DNA of 64,000 bases. Source: JAPPHA01 sp963662705 (GTDB lineage Bacteria > Pseudomonadota > Alphaproteobacteria > Rhodobacterales > Rhodobacteraceae). The notes under the pieces were generated by a model. The model searched no databases and had not been told where the DNA came from. It worked only from the letters and a program-made list of their open reading frames with translations. The DNA lies in contig OY759767.1 of assembly GCA_963662705.2 (NCBI GenBank), positions 3,782,001-3,846,000 on the forward strand, written 5' to 3'. Shown piece by piece: positions 9,217-18,202 of the stretch (the stretch's first letter is position 1; every line of letters begins with the position of its first letter). A program made the position numbers and the translations under genes.

Positions 9217-10443
9217 TCAGGCCGCCAGGTCGGTCGTCAGGCGGCGCATGAATTGATTGCACTCCTCGAGTTGTCGACGCGAGACGAACTCGTCAGGTTG
9301 ATGGGCCTGATCAATTGAACCGGGGCCGCATATGACTGCTGAATACCCCTTCTCCTGGAACTGGCCCGCCTCGGTTCCATAGGACACGACATTGGAATCA
9401 TTGTCGCCGGTCAGCTTTCGGACCAGCGTCTCTGCCGCGCCCCGATGTTCCGGTTTCAGCCCGGGAACGACATTCAGATCGCTCAACCGTATCCCCGTTT
9501 CGGGATTCACTCTTTGCATCCGATCCTGGATTCCTGCGGCGTACTGCTCGAACCTGCTGACCCAGTCGGCCGAAGACTCGGACGGAACACACCTGACATC
9601 CGTCGAGAACCAGCAGTCCCGCGCCGTAATGTTGCACGCCGTCCCGCCGGATACCATGCCCGCGTGCAGCGTCGTGTACGGGGGATCGAATCCAGCGGAT
9701 GCCTTGGCCGCGCCCGCGCGGTTCTCGCTGGTTCTGTCTTCCAGCCATCCGATCAGCCTCGCGGCGTTCATGACGGCCGAAACGCCGCGATGCACCTGGC
9801 AGGAGTGAACCTCGTGACCGCGGACATGGACGTTGAAGTTGGCGGAGGACTTGTGCCCGTTCACCATCTTCATCATCGTCGGCTCGCCGACAATCACGGA
9901 TCTGGCCCGCGGAAACTGTTTCGAGAGTTTGCCGATCATCGATGGCGCGCCGAGGCAACCCACTTCTTCATCGTATGAGAACGCGAGCTGTACCGGCCTC
10001 TTCAGACCGGCGTCGACCCAAACGGAGACGTTTGCCAGAACGACTGCGAGGAAGCCTTTCATGTCCGCGGTTCCCCGGCCATAGATGCGGCCTTCCCGTT
10101 CACTCAATCGAAAAGGGTCGCCGGACCAGTTCTGGCCCTTGACCGGGACGACATCCGTATGGGCCGACAGGATGACGCCCCCAGGGGAATCCGGCCCGAT
10201 CTGGGCGTATACGTTGGCTTTCGTTCGATCGGAGTTGTAGTCGCGAAAACTCTCGACGCCGAACCGACCCAGGAACTCTTCGACATAGGCAACCAATGAC
10301 AGGTTGCTTTCGCTCGAAACTGTCGGGAACCCGACGAGTTTTTCCAGGATTTGAACAGGATCTCTGATTTTCGCTACCCTTTCCAGCGGTTGTGCAGCGG
10401 TCGGCCAACGGCAAACCGTGCGTTTTCCCGAGGGAGATATCAA
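9217..10443 (-). CDS. argE: Acetylornithine deacetylase (ArgE-type M20 peptidase)
   Basis: Predicted to hydrolyse N-acetylornithine, or a related N-acyl amino acid, to ornithine and acetate. M20 metal-site motifs are clear: LSAHTDVVPV near residue 93, GRGTADMKGF near 122, the catalytic Glu pair in SYDEEVGC near 154, and a C-terminal histidine region (GSIDQAHQPDE). Length is close to other ArgE proteins. The start is uncertain. The drawn frame begins at a TTG with no clear ribosome binding site, and homology-like sequence begins only around residue 23 (VAKIRDPVQILEKL). It is upstream of the hipO-like gene in the same direction. Confidence 0.8.
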   Translation of the reverse strand: MISPSGKRTVCRWPTAAQPLERVAKIRDPVQILEKLVGFPTVSSESNLSLVAYVEEFLGRFGVESFRDYNSDRTKANVYAQIGPDSPGGVILSAHTDVVPVKGQNWSGDPFRLSEREGRIYGRGTADMKGFLAVVLANVSVWVDAGLKRPVQLAFSYDEEVGCLGAPSMIGKLSKQFPRARSVIVGEPTMMKMVNGHKSSANFNVHVRGHEVHSCQVHRGVSAVMNAARLIGWLEDRTSENRAGAAKASAGFDPPYTTLHAGMVSGGTACNITARDCWFSTDVRCVPSESSADWVSRFEQYAAGIQDRMQRVNPETGIRLSDLNVVPGLKPEHRGAAETLVRKLTGDNDSNVVSYGTEAGQFQEKGYSAVICGPGSIDQAHQPDEFVSRRQLEECNQFMRRLTTDLAA

Positions 10444-10956
10444 GTATCTTCGCGTTCCAGCAACCGCAAAGTGACTTCGGAACGAGGTGAATCGCCAGCG
10501 CCAGGCCCCTTTCCTTTTTTCGGGATATTTGTCTCGCGACGTTCCTTCGGGACAATACGCGGCCGTTCACAAGGCAGCGTCCCTGCCGCGGTTCAGCCAT
10601 CAACCGGCAAGGGCGCGCGCCACGTTCCGTATTGGCAGACATCCTTGGGCTGTCCCTGTTCAGGATGACCCTTTCCCGAATTTGCCGTGCTTACCGGGTC
10701 AGAGGATCGGGTGCCGGAGAAACGCAGGGGCACAAAACCGACTTCTTCATGCCTTTCCGTTCTGGATGAGCGCGTCTTCAACGGCCAGAAATCGGGTTCG
10801 ATCCGAAGGTTTTCTCGATCCGCGTCTTGTCGCAGGAGCAACACCCGCCGTTTCGGCGTGTTTGCCCCTATCCCGAACTGCGGAAGTGACATTCGCATCA
10901 TCACTCAGATCATCGCCCCAGGTCCAGGTCTGATCCTGATCTTCCCGTGGTTTCGG
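10444..10956. other. Non-coding or unrecognised region
   Basis: About 510 bp between the XRE regulator and argE. Several open frames occur on both strands, but they overlap each other and resemble no family I know. No tRNA, repeat or clear promoter was seen. It could hold decayed sequence. Confidence 0.45.
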
Positions 10957-11235
10957 TCATGCGCGACGACGTTCGGAACCCGCACGCGAGACGCGCTCGA
11001 TCGTGCGGATCTGTTCCCTTGGAACCGCATCGAGGATGGCTTCACCCAAATCACGGGCGATTGCGACACGCGGGAACGTGTCCAGTGTCGACGGCTTCCC
11101 GGCTTCGTGACTGCGCAGGGTGCTGAGACCGATTCCGGCATCCTTTGCCAACATGGACGGCGTCACATTGCGGGACAGCATCGATCGTGCCAAGCGAGAC
11201 CCGATCCCGGATTCGGTTCGTCGGGATGTTTTCAT
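10957..11235 (-). CDS. Small XRE-family HTH regulator
   Basis: Predicted DNA-binding protein of 92 aa. The helix-turn-helix spans roughly residues 18-60 (MLAKDAGIGLSTLRSHEAGK, then STLDTFPRVAIARDL). The remainder resembles short XRE proteins often found beside HipA-like toxins, but no hipA is present here. ATG 11235 was chosen because GAGG lies 5 nt upstream; the frame is open further upstream without such a site. It lies about 140 bp after potI in the same direction, so it could be read through from the polyamine operon. Confidence 0.65.
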   Translation of the reverse strand: MKTSRRTESGIGSRLARSMLSRNVTPSMLAKDAGIGLSTLRSHEAGKPSTLDTFPRVAIARDLGEAILDAVPREQIRTIERVSRAGSERRRA

Positions 11236-11374
11236 GTGTCCCTCAAACCGCGGACATCGGTCACGTAAAGCTCCCGCAAACGACCCCAACCCCGGGTCGT
11301 GAGCAAATCGTTCCATCTTCCGACTACCGCTGCCATTGAACGGCGATCGTTTTCCCGCGAGAGCCGATCCTCAT

Positions 11375-12223
11375 TCACTTGTTCGCCGCAACCGCCATTT
11401 GGACATCGCGCTGCCGACGGGCTTCTGCCCTGTTCATTATCAACCCCGCGGCGACAATCCCGGTAGCGACGATCAGCACGATGATCGTCGCGAGCGCGTT
11501 GATGTCCGGACTGACGCCGAGGCGTACCTTGGAAAAGATCACCATCGGAAGGGTGCTTGATCCGGGACCCGATACGAAACTGGCTATGACAAGATCGTCG
11601 AGCGACATGGTGAACGCAAGCAGCCAGCCGGAAACCAGCGCCGGTGCAATGATCGGCAGCGTGATGACGAAAAACACCTTGCCTGGCGTCGCCCCGAGAT
11701 CCTGCGCTGCCTCCTCGACCGACTCGTCGACGCTCGTCAGCCGCGACTGGACGATGACGGCAACGTAGGCCATGGAAAAAGTGATGTGCGCGATCGTAAT
11801 GGTTGTGAAACCGCGCCCGCCAGGCCAACCCACGAGGCCCTCCATTGCCACGAACAGAAGAAGCAGGGACAGACCGGTAATGACCTCCGGCATCACGAGC
11901 GGTGCGGTCGTCATGCCCGACAACAGCAACCGGCCCCTGAAACGGCCCATGCGTGCGAGAACGAACCCTGCAAGCGTGCCGAGGCAAACAGCCATGGTCG
12001 CGTTGACGACGGCGATGCGAAGGCTGACCCAAGCGGCACCGAGAACCTGGGTGTCACGAATGAGTTCCCCGTACCACTTCGTCGAGAATCCGCCCCAGAC
12101 CGTCACCAGTTTCGACTCGTTGAAGGAGAAGATCATCAACAGGAGTATGGGGATGTAGAGAAACGCGAATCCGAAGGCCAGCACAGTGACCAGGAAGGTG
12201 GACCGCCCGGCGCCGCCGTTCAT
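11375..12223 (-). CDS. potI: Putrescine/spermidine ABC transporter permease (PotI type)
   Basis: Inner-membrane permease of a polyamine importer, 282 aa with about six hydrophobic segments. The EAA loop reads EEAAQDLGATPGKVFF in the second half. It begins with a short cytoplasmic tail and first helix typical of PotC/PotI. Its start overlaps the potH stop by 4 nt. It is the last transporter gene of the luxR-aminotransferase-potFGHI operon. Confidence 0.92.
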   Translation of the reverse strand: MNGGAGRSTFLVTVLAFGFAFLYIPILLLMIFSFNESKLVTVWGGFSTKWYGELIRDTQVLGAAWVSLRIAVVNATMAVCLGTLAGFVLARMGRFRGRLLLSGMTTAPLVMPEVITGLSLLLLFVAMEGLVGWPGGRGFTTITIAHITFSMAYVAVIVQSRLTSVDESVEEAAQDLGATPGKVFFVITLPIIAPALVSGWLLAFTMSLDDLVIASFVSGPGSSTLPMVIFSKVRLGVSPDINALATIIVLIVATGIVAAGLIMNRAEARRQRDVQMAVAANK

Positions 12224-13224
12224 GACGTTGCTCCCGTGTCCCTGGCCTGGAAGTATTGGAAGATCATGATCGGAACCACCAGCAACAGAAGGACGGCGAT
12301 GGCAACGGCTGAAGCAACCGGCCAGTCACGATTACTGAAGAATTCATCCCAGAGTACGCGTCCGATCATGAGCGTGTCCGGCCCGCCGAGCAGGGCAGGG
12401 ATGACGAATTCACCCACGGCAGGGATGAACACCAGCATGCAGCCGGCAATGATGCCGGGCACCGAAAGCGGCAGTGTCACCGTGAGGAATGTGCGAAACG
12501 GCCGGCAGCCGAGATCCGCGGCCGCCTCAAGGAGCGACAAGTCAAGCCGTTCCAGGTTCGCATAGAGCGGCAAGATCATGAACGGGAGATAGGAGTAGAC
12601 GATACCCACGTAGACCGCAAAGTCGGTCTGCATCATTACGATCGGTTCGTCGATGATCCCGAGACCGAGCAACAGGTTGTTAATGACGCCGTTGTTCTTG
12701 AGGATGCCGATCCACGCGTAGACCCGCAAAAGGAAGGATGTCCAGAAAGGCAGGATCACGAGCATCAGGAAGACGTTGCGCCAGGCCGGGTTGGCGCGTG
12801 CGATGGCGTAAGCCATTGGATAGCCGATGGCGAGGCAGGCCACGGTCGAAATCAGTGCGATCTTTCCAGAATTCAGATAGGCTTTCAGGTAGAGGTCGTC
12901 TTCAATCAGGAACAGGAAATTGCCGAGATTCAGCCGAATCGTCAAAAAGGCCTCCTCGCCCCATTCGAAGAGTGGCGAATAGGGCGGACGCGCGATCAAC
13001 GCCTCCGAGAGCGCGATCTTTAGCACGAAGGCGAAGGGGACCAGGAAGAACAGCAGCAACCAGACATAAGGGATCGCGATGACCGCGCCCCGCCCGGTGA
13101 AACCGAGGCTGCGGGCTGCTCCCGCCAGAAAGCGACCTGGCAGGGATTGCGAAAGCGTGCTCATCGAGAAGGCCTTTCCAGCCTTCTGCCCGCTACCGGG
13201 CGCGTTATCGGTTTCCGTGCTCAC
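12220..13224 (-). CDS. potH: Putrescine/spermidine ABC transporter permease (PotH type)
   Basis: Second permease of the polyamine importer, 334 aa. A longer N-terminal cytoplasmic segment (about 40 residues) precedes the first membrane helix, as in PotH/PotB. The EAA loop (LLEAAADLGCRPFRTF) lies around residue 235. It overlaps potG upstream and potI downstream by 4 nt each, so the three are probably translated in a coupled manner. Confidence 0.92.
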   Translation of the reverse strand: MSTETDNAPGSGQKAGKAFSMSTLSQSLPGRFLAGAARSLGFTGRGAVIAIPYVWLLLFFLVPFAFVLKIALSEALIARPPYSPLFEWGEEAFLTIRLNLGNFLFLIEDDLYLKAYLNSGKIALISTVACLAIGYPMAYAIARANPAWRNVFLMLVILPFWTSFLLRVYAWIGILKNNGVINNLLLGLGIIDEPIVMMQTDFAVYVGIVYSYLPFMILPLYANLERLDLSLLEAAADLGCRPFRTFLTVTLPLSVPGIIAGCMLVFIPAVGEFVIPALLGGPDTLMIGRVLWDEFFSNRDWPVASAVAIAVLLLLVVPIMIFQYFQARDTGATS

Positions 13225-14360
13225 GATGTCAGAACCACTCCGCTCGAGGATCGCCAGTTCAGGAAGACACGGTCTTCCCAGGAGATGCTGTCCCGCGCTG
13301 TTCGCTGCCGGTTTGACCGGGTGACGCGAACGATCTTCTCGCTGTCGAGGCGCACATGATAGACCGACTGGCTTCCCATGTAGGCGATTTCGTCAACTGT
13401 CCCCGAGACGCAGTTGTCGGTCTGACCGGGGTCCTCGCGCCCGATCTCGATCTTCTCCGGCCGAACCGCGACCCATACGCTGGCGCCGGGTGCAGCGCTG
13501 ACCCCGTGGTCGATGTGAAGGGGGCAACCGGCTTCCTCGGACTCGATGCGTACGTGATCCGCCTCGTCCTCGATGATTCGGCCGGAGAAGATGTTGACCG
13601 ATCCGATGAAGTCGGCGACGAAACGCGTCGACGGGTACTCGTAGATTTCGTTCGGGGTTCCGGTCATGACGATTTCACCTGCATTCATGATACCGATGCG
13701 GGAGGACAGCGTCATCGCCTCCTCCTGATCGTGGGTGACGACGATGAAGGTCACGCCGAGTTGGTCCTGGATGTTGACCAGTTCAAACTGCGTTTCCTCG
13801 CGCAGCTTCTTGTCAAGGGCGCCAAGCGGCTCGTCGAGCAGGAGCAGCTTCGGTTGCTTTACGAGCGAGCGTGCCAGCGCCACGCGCTGGCGCTGTCCGC
13901 CGGAAAGCTGGTGCGGCTTGCGTTTCGCGAAGGGAGTCAACTTGACGAGGTCGAGCATGTTCGCCACGCGCTCGCTGATCTCGGCAACCGTTATCCCGTC
14001 CTGCCGAAGTCCGAAGGCGACGTTCCGCTCGACGCTCATGTGGGGAAACAGCGCGTAGGACTGGAACATCATGTTCGTCGGGCGCCGATAGGGTGGAATG
14101 CCGGCCATGTCGATCCCGTCGATGAAGATTCTCCCGGAGGTCGGGGGCTCGAAACCGGCGAGCACCCTGAGAAGCGTGCTCTTGCCGCAACCGGACCCGC
14201 CGAGCAGGCAGAATATCTCCGATTGCTGGATTTCGAGCGAGACGTTGTCAACAGCGGTGAAGTCGCCGAACTTCTTGGTTATGTTCTCGATCCGCACGTA
14301 GGCGTCAGCCTTTTCTTGCTGCCTGGCCAAGGCAGATGCGATGTCTCTTGAGTCGTTCAT
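13221..14360 (-). CDS. potG: Polyamine ABC transporter ATP-binding protein (PotG type)
   Basis: Cytoplasmic ATPase of the polyamine importer, 379 aa. Walker A GGSGCGKST (near residue 55), signature LSGGQRQR, Walker B LLLLDEPLG and the H-loop VTHDQEEAM are all present. A C-terminal TOBE_2 domain runs from about residue 280. It sits 66 bp after potF. Confidence 0.93.
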   Translation of the reverse strand: MNDSRDIASALARQQEKADAYVRIENITKKFGDFTAVDNVSLEIQQSEIFCLLGGSGCGKSTLLRVLAGFEPPTSGRIFIDGIDMAGIPPYRRPTNMMFQSYALFPHMSVERNVAFGLRQDGITVAEISERVANMLDLVKLTPFAKRKPHQLSGGQRQRVALARSLVKQPKLLLLDEPLGALDKKLREETQFELVNIQDQLGVTFIVVTHDQEEAMTLSSRIGIMNAGEIVMTGTPNEIYEYPSTRFVADFIGSVNIFSGRIIEDEADHVRIESEEAGCPLHIDHGVSAAPGASVWVAVRPEKIEIGREDPGQTDNCVSGTVDEIAYMGSQSVYHVRLDSEKIVRVTRSNRQRTARDSISWEDRVFLNWRSSSGVVLTS

Positions 14361-14426
14361 GTCGTCCCTTGGGTTACCGGGCTTCCTCCCGGCGAAAAGA
14401 AGCGCCGGGAGGAGGACCTGCCGGTG

Positions 14427-15521
14427 TCAGCTGCCGGTCTTGATACGCGTCCAGGACCGAGTCAGCATGCGTGTGAACCTTGCGCTGTTCGCGAGATCAG
14501 GAAACAGGTTGGCCTTGACCTCGTCCGACGGGTAGATCGCCGGATCCATTTTGACCTCGTCATCGACGTGATCATGTGCGGCGCTGTTGGCATTGGCGTA
14601 GAAAACGTAGTTCGAAACCGCGGCAATGACTTCCGGCTCCATCATGTAGTCGAGGAAGAGATGCGCGTTTCCCGGATGCGGTGCATCTGAAGGGACGGCA
14701 AGGGTGTCGAACCAGATCACCGTGCCTTCCGCCGGAATCACATAGTCGATGTTGACGCCCTGGCCCGCCTCGGCAGCCCTGTCGCGCGCGATGAGCATGT
14801 CGCCGCTCCATCCCATCGCTACACAGATCTCGCCATTGGCAAGGTCATTGATGTTCTGGGATGAATGGAAGTACTTGATGTGAGGGCGAACTTTAAACAT
14901 GTGCTCTTCGAAGGCCTCGATATCTTCGCGGCTTTGCCCGTTGGGGTCACGGCCAAGATAGTTCATGAGGTTGGCGAAGACTTCGGTGGGCGAGTCTAGC
15001 AGGGTAACGCCGCACGCCGACAGTTCCGAGACGACATCGGGGTCGAAGATCATGTCCCAGCTGCCCGTCGGTGCATCCGGAAGGGCGGCAGCGGCCTTGT
15101 CGATATTGTAGCCGAACCCCGTGGTTCCCCACATGTAGGGAATTGCATGCATGTTCCCTGGATCATGCGCATCGACACGGGCCAGGATCTCGGCATCGAG
15201 ATTGCCGTAATTCGGGAGCATTTCGCGGTCGAGTTCCAGGAACACGCCCGCCTTGATCTGCCGCTCAAGGAATGATGCCGTGGGAACCACCACATCGTAT
15301 CCGCTGCTGCCGGTGAGGAGTTTTGCTTCAAGCACCTCGTTGGAATCGAATACGTCGTAGTTGACCTTGATGCCGGTGCGGTCCTCGAAATTCGCGATCG
15401 TATCCTCGGCGATGTAATCCGACCAGTTGTACACATTGAGGACCTTCTCCTCCTCGGCATTGACCGCCAACCCTGCGGCGGTTGCCGCGGCGATGGTGGC
15501 TAAAATCGTGAATCTTGACAT
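14427..15521 (-). CDS. potF: Polyamine ABC transporter, periplasmic binding protein (PotF/PotD type)
   Basis: Periplasmic binding protein for putrescine or spermidine, 364 aa. The N-terminal signal peptide ends near VNAEEE, followed by the family's LNVYNWSDYI opening. NSNEVLEAKLL-like and WGTTGFGYN segments also match the PotD/PotF family. ATG 15521 was chosen because AAGGAG lies 8 nt upstream; an in-frame ATG two codons earlier is too close to that site. It lies 35 bp downstream of the aminotransferase. Confidence 0.92.
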   Translation of the reverse strand: MSRFTILATIAAATAAGLAVNAEEEKVLNVYNWSDYIAEDTIANFEDRTGIKVNYDVFDSNEVLEAKLLTGSSGYDVVVPTASFLERQIKAGVFLELDREMLPNYGNLDAEILARVDAHDPGNMHAIPYMWGTTGFGYNIDKAAAALPDAPTGSWDMIFDPDVVSELSACGVTLLDSPTEVFANLMNYLGRDPNGQSREDIEAFEEHMFKVRPHIKYFHSSQNINDLANGEICVAMGWSGDMLIARDRAAEAGQGVNIDYVIPAEGTVIWFDTLAVPSDAPHPGNAHLFLDYMMEPEVIAAVSNYVFYANANSAAHDHVDDEVKMDPAIYPSDEVKANLFPDLANSARFTRMLTRSWTRIKTGS

Positions 15522-15556
15522 GATCATTTCTCCTTTTCCTTGGAACATTGCTGTCA

Positions 15557-16963
15557 TCAGTCTTGCGCCGAGCCACCAGCGCGACGGCAGACGGCGTCAA
15601 GTGAAGCATCGAGAATTCCGACAATCTCGTCAATCTGGTCGTGATCGAGGGTCAATGCGGGCGAGAGAACGCAGAGATCGCCGATCATGCGCACGATGAG
15701 CCCGCGTGCCTGCGTCTCGTGCTCGACTTCTCCGCGTATGGGAGCATGCATGGGAAACGGTGTCTTCCGTTCGCGGTCGGCGACGAGTTCGACACAGGCC
15801 ATGAAGTGACTGCCGCGCACATCGCCGACAAATTCGTGACGCCGGAGTTGCTGCAGTTTCTCGATCAAGTAGGGCCCGGTCTTCCGCACCTTTTCGCAAA
15901 TCGCTTCCCGCTTGATGATGTTGATGTTTTCGAGTGCGACTGCGCAGGCCGCGGCATGGCCCGAATAGGTGAATCCGTGCGAGAATATGCCTCCGTCTTT
16001 CCTGGGCTGCGACAGACCTTCGTAGACCTTTTCCGACACGATGGTCGCGGCGAGCGGAATGTAACCGGAGGTAATGCCCTTGGCGACGACAATCATGTCC
16101 GGAACGATATCGAACCGGTCATGACTGGCGAAGAAGTGGCCGAGCCGACCGAATCCCGTCACCACCTCGTCGGATATGTAAAGGATGTCGTTTTCGCTGC
16201 AGACGTTCTTCATGAGCCGGTGATAGCCCTCGGGCGCGACAAGCACGCCGCCCGCGCCCATGACAGGTTCAGCGATGAAGCAGGCAATATTGCCGGCACC
16301 TAGCGACCTGACTTTGGTTTCGAATTCGTCGACGAGATAGTCGCAGTACTCGCCTTCGTCCCGGATGCCGTCGGGCATGCGGTAGCAGTTGGCGTCGGAG
16401 ACGTGGTGGACCAGCCCGGGCGGAAACTTGAAACCGCTGCGGTCGCCCTCCTTGCCGGAGAGCGCCGCAGTCAGGTAGGTGCTGCCGTGATATGCGTTCT
16501 TGCGAGAAATGACGTAACGTTTCGAGGGCTTGCCGATGGTGTCAAAATAGTAGTGTGCGATGCGTATGGCCGTGTCGTTGGCCGTTGAACCGCTTGAGCT
16601 GTAGAACACATGGTCGAGGTCGCCCGGTGTGAGCTTCGCAATTACCGCGGCGAGTTCCGTTGCCGGCGGGTTTCCGAAATCCGTGAAGTAGGAATACTGG
16701 GGCAGGAGGGACAACTGGCGCGCGGCGGTATCGACGAGTTCCTTCCTTCCGTAACCGACGTTTGCGAACCAGAGCCCGCCCATGGCGTCGATGTAGCGTC
16801 TGCCCGCGGCGTCCCAGACATTCGCCCCCTCGGCGCGGGCAATAATCGTCGATCCGGTCTGCTTCCATTCCGGGAAATCCGTCCACGGGTGGAGACAGTG
16901 CCTGAGATCGGCTTCCCTGAGTCTGGCGTCGTCGAGAGCTTCAGGCATTGGCATGTCCGTCAC
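15557..16963 (-). CDS. Class III aminotransferase (putrescine/polyamine-pyruvate type)
   Basis: PLP enzyme, 468 aa, predicted to transaminate putrescine or another polyamine, probably with pyruvate, like SpuC-type omega-aminotransferases (inferred from its place inside the pot operon). Family features include SSSGSTANDTA (cofactor phosphate), the cofactor Asp in ISDEVVTGFGR, and the Schiff-base Lys in VVAKGITSGY. The frame starts at GTG 16963; the ATG at 16954 is an alternative. Neither has a strong ribosome binding site, but the luxR stop is only 1 nt upstream of the GTG, so translational coupling is likely. Confidence 0.88.
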   Translation of the reverse strand: MTDMPMPEALDDARLREADLRHCLHPWTDFPEWKQTGSTIIARAEGANVWDAAGRRYIDAMGGLWFANVGYGRKELVDTAARQLSLLPQYSYFTDFGNPPATELAAVIAKLTPGDLDHVFYSSSGSTANDTAIRIAHYYFDTIGKPSKRYVISRKNAYHGSTYLTAALSGKEGDRSGFKFPPGLVHHVSDANCYRMPDGIRDEGEYCDYLVDEFETKVRSLGAGNIACFIAEPVMGAGGVLVAPEGYHRLMKNVCSENDILYISDEVVTGFGRLGHFFASHDRFDIVPDMIVVAKGITSGYIPLAATIVSEKVYEGLSQPRKDGGIFSHGFTYSGHAAACAVALENINIIKREAICEKVRKTGPYLIEKLQQLRRHEFVGDVRGSHFMACVELVADRERKTPFPMHAPIRGEVEHETQARGLIVRMIGDLCVLSPALTLDHDQIDEIVGILDASLDAVCRRAGGSAQD

Positions 16964-16964
16964 T

Positions 16965-17843
16965 TCAGTTGTGCAGATCGGGCAGCGGCGTTGCCTGCAC
17001 GGATGTGCCGGCCCGGGATGCGGGAATACGCGAATAGAGTTCCGCGAGCGAAGAGACCCCGAGCTTCCGGTAGATGTTGCGCCTGTGTACCTTCACGGTC
17101 TGCGGCGAGATGCTGAGATTGAGTCCGATGGACACGGTTGAATGTCCCTGGACGATGAGCGAGGCGACCTCGCTTTCCCGCGCCGTCACGGGCCTGCCGC
17201 CAACCGGAGAAAGGCGCCGGATTTCCTCGCGCAAGGTCGGGGGAGGGGTTTCCGCCTGCACCGGCGCGGGATGCCGTGCCGCCCTTTCCACGTGGGCTGC
17301 AATGAGCGCCATCAGGGCAGGGGAGAGCGATTTCAGGCGCGCGAGGGCACGCTTGCCGAATACAGGGTGGCCCCTGTGACGGCCCAGCGAGAGATGCGCC
17401 ACGCGCCCGTCACGCATCCGGTGCAGGCAGCCGACCTCGTCGACGAGCGTCGTCTGGCGATAGTAGCGTCGAGAGGCGCGGGACCGGAAGAACTGGTCTG
17501 GCGCCACGTCCCGGAGCCGGTAGGCACCGTCGTCGAAACCGGACATGGCGAGGTCGTGGAATGGATCGAGAAGGTAGCCGAAGTCCGTGTAGGTTTCCTC
17601 GAATAACCGCCGCAGCTTGTCGTCGGGAATCCAGTGGTCGATGGTGCGCGGCAGCTGTCCCTTCGCGAAGACCAGGGTAACGATGCTCTGTGGATCGAAG
17701 ATCCGGATCGACAGTTTCCGGAGTTCGTCGAAGAAGTCCTGGCTGCCGATGCCGCAGGTCATGGCGCCAAGCGATGCGAAGACGAATTTCTGCGAAATCA
17801 CCCGGTCTCGTCCGGGCATCCCGTGATGGTCTTCGAGAGCCAT
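16965..17843 (-). CDS. LuxR-family transcriptional regulator of the polyamine operon
   Basis: Predicted regulator, about 292 aa. The C-terminal LuxR-type HTH (TARESEVASLIVQG, then SISPQTVKVHRRNIYRKLGV) is clear. The N-terminal ~200 residues match no sensor domain that I recognise, and there is no evident autoinducer domain. ATG 17843 was chosen over ATG 17879 because the latter lies inside a 20-bp palindrome that looks like an operator; the open frame runs on to 18083 without family-like sequence. It is the first gene of the operon and ends 1 nt before the aminotransferase, so it likely controls polyamine uptake and breakdown together. Confidence 0.8.
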   Translation of the reverse strand: MALEDHHGMPGRDRVISQKFVFASLGAMTCGIGSQDFFDELRKLSIRIFDPQSIVTLVFAKGQLPRTIDHWIPDDKLRRLFEETYTDFGYLLDPFHDLAMSGFDDGAYRLRDVAPDQFFRSRASRRYYRQTTLVDEVGCLHRMRDGRVAHLSLGRHRGHPVFGKRALARLKSLSPALMALIAAHVERAARHPAPVQAETPPPTLREEIRRLSPVGGRPVTARESEVASLIVQGHSTVSIGLNLSISPQTVKVHRRNIYRKLGVSSLAELYSRIPASRAGTSVQATPLPDLHN

Positions 17844-17876
17844 TTTTACCCCATAACAGCGTGAATTCCCCGATTC

Positions 17877-17896
17877 CATACCCCCAAGGTGGTATG
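17877..17896. promoter_or_regulatory. 20-bp palindrome upstream of luxR, candidate operator
   Basis: Two 9-bp half sites, CATACCCCC and its near-complement GGTGGTATG, flank a central AA. They match as an inverted repeat with one mismatch. The site lies 34-53 bp before the chosen start of the LuxR-type regulator that leads the polyamine operon. Length and symmetry are as expected for a dimeric LuxR-type regulator, so autoregulation is a reasonable inference. Confidence 0.45.
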
Positions 17897-18152
17897 TAAT
17901 CCAGTTTTTCGAGGCCTTATCGCCTGCCAACGCGGCATCTGCGGCTGCATCAACGCGGAACTGCCTTTGGGGCGTGTCGATAGGGACCGGTCGTTTGGAC
18001 GGCCGTGAACAAGCGACCGCGGTTTGCTCAACACGCGAAGCCGGGGAGCACCGAAAAGGAGGGGGGCAAGCGGCGACTGGCATCCTGGAATGCCTCTTGG
18101 GAGAGCAAAAAATTTCCGGGGGGCAGTCGGCGGATTTCCCGGCTTTTCTGTT
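17897..18152. other. Leader region between luxR operator and IS66 insertion
   Basis: About 256 bp upstream of the luxR operon. An open frame continues here in the luxR frame but lacks family-like sequence. The IS66 element inserted at its upstream edge, about 320 bp from the luxR start. Confidence 0.4.
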
Positions 18153-18160
18153 GATTCTTT
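18153..18160. repeat. IS66 target-site duplication, left copy
   Basis: GATTCTTT directly abuts the left terminal inverted repeat of the IS66 element and is repeated exactly at 20421-20428. Eight base pairs is the usual duplication for the IS66 family. Confidence 0.95.
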
Positions 18161-18174
18161 GTAACTACTCACCC
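18161..18174. repeat. IS66 terminal inverted repeat, left
   Basis: GTAACTACTCACCC, matching the complement of 20407-20420 at all 14 positions. IS66-family ends typically begin GTAA. Confidence 0.93.
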
Positions 18175-18202
18175 GTTCACGATTGAGATCGGGGTTCTGT
18201 GT

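Noticed and set aside
10444..10956. Possible HipA-like toxin partner for the XRE regulator
   Set aside because: No kinase-like or HipA motif was found in any frame of the downstream region.
17844..18083. N-terminal extension of the LuxR regulator to 18083
   Set aside because: The extra 80 residues are low-quality, contain the candidate operator palindrome, and are not preceded by a ribosome binding site.
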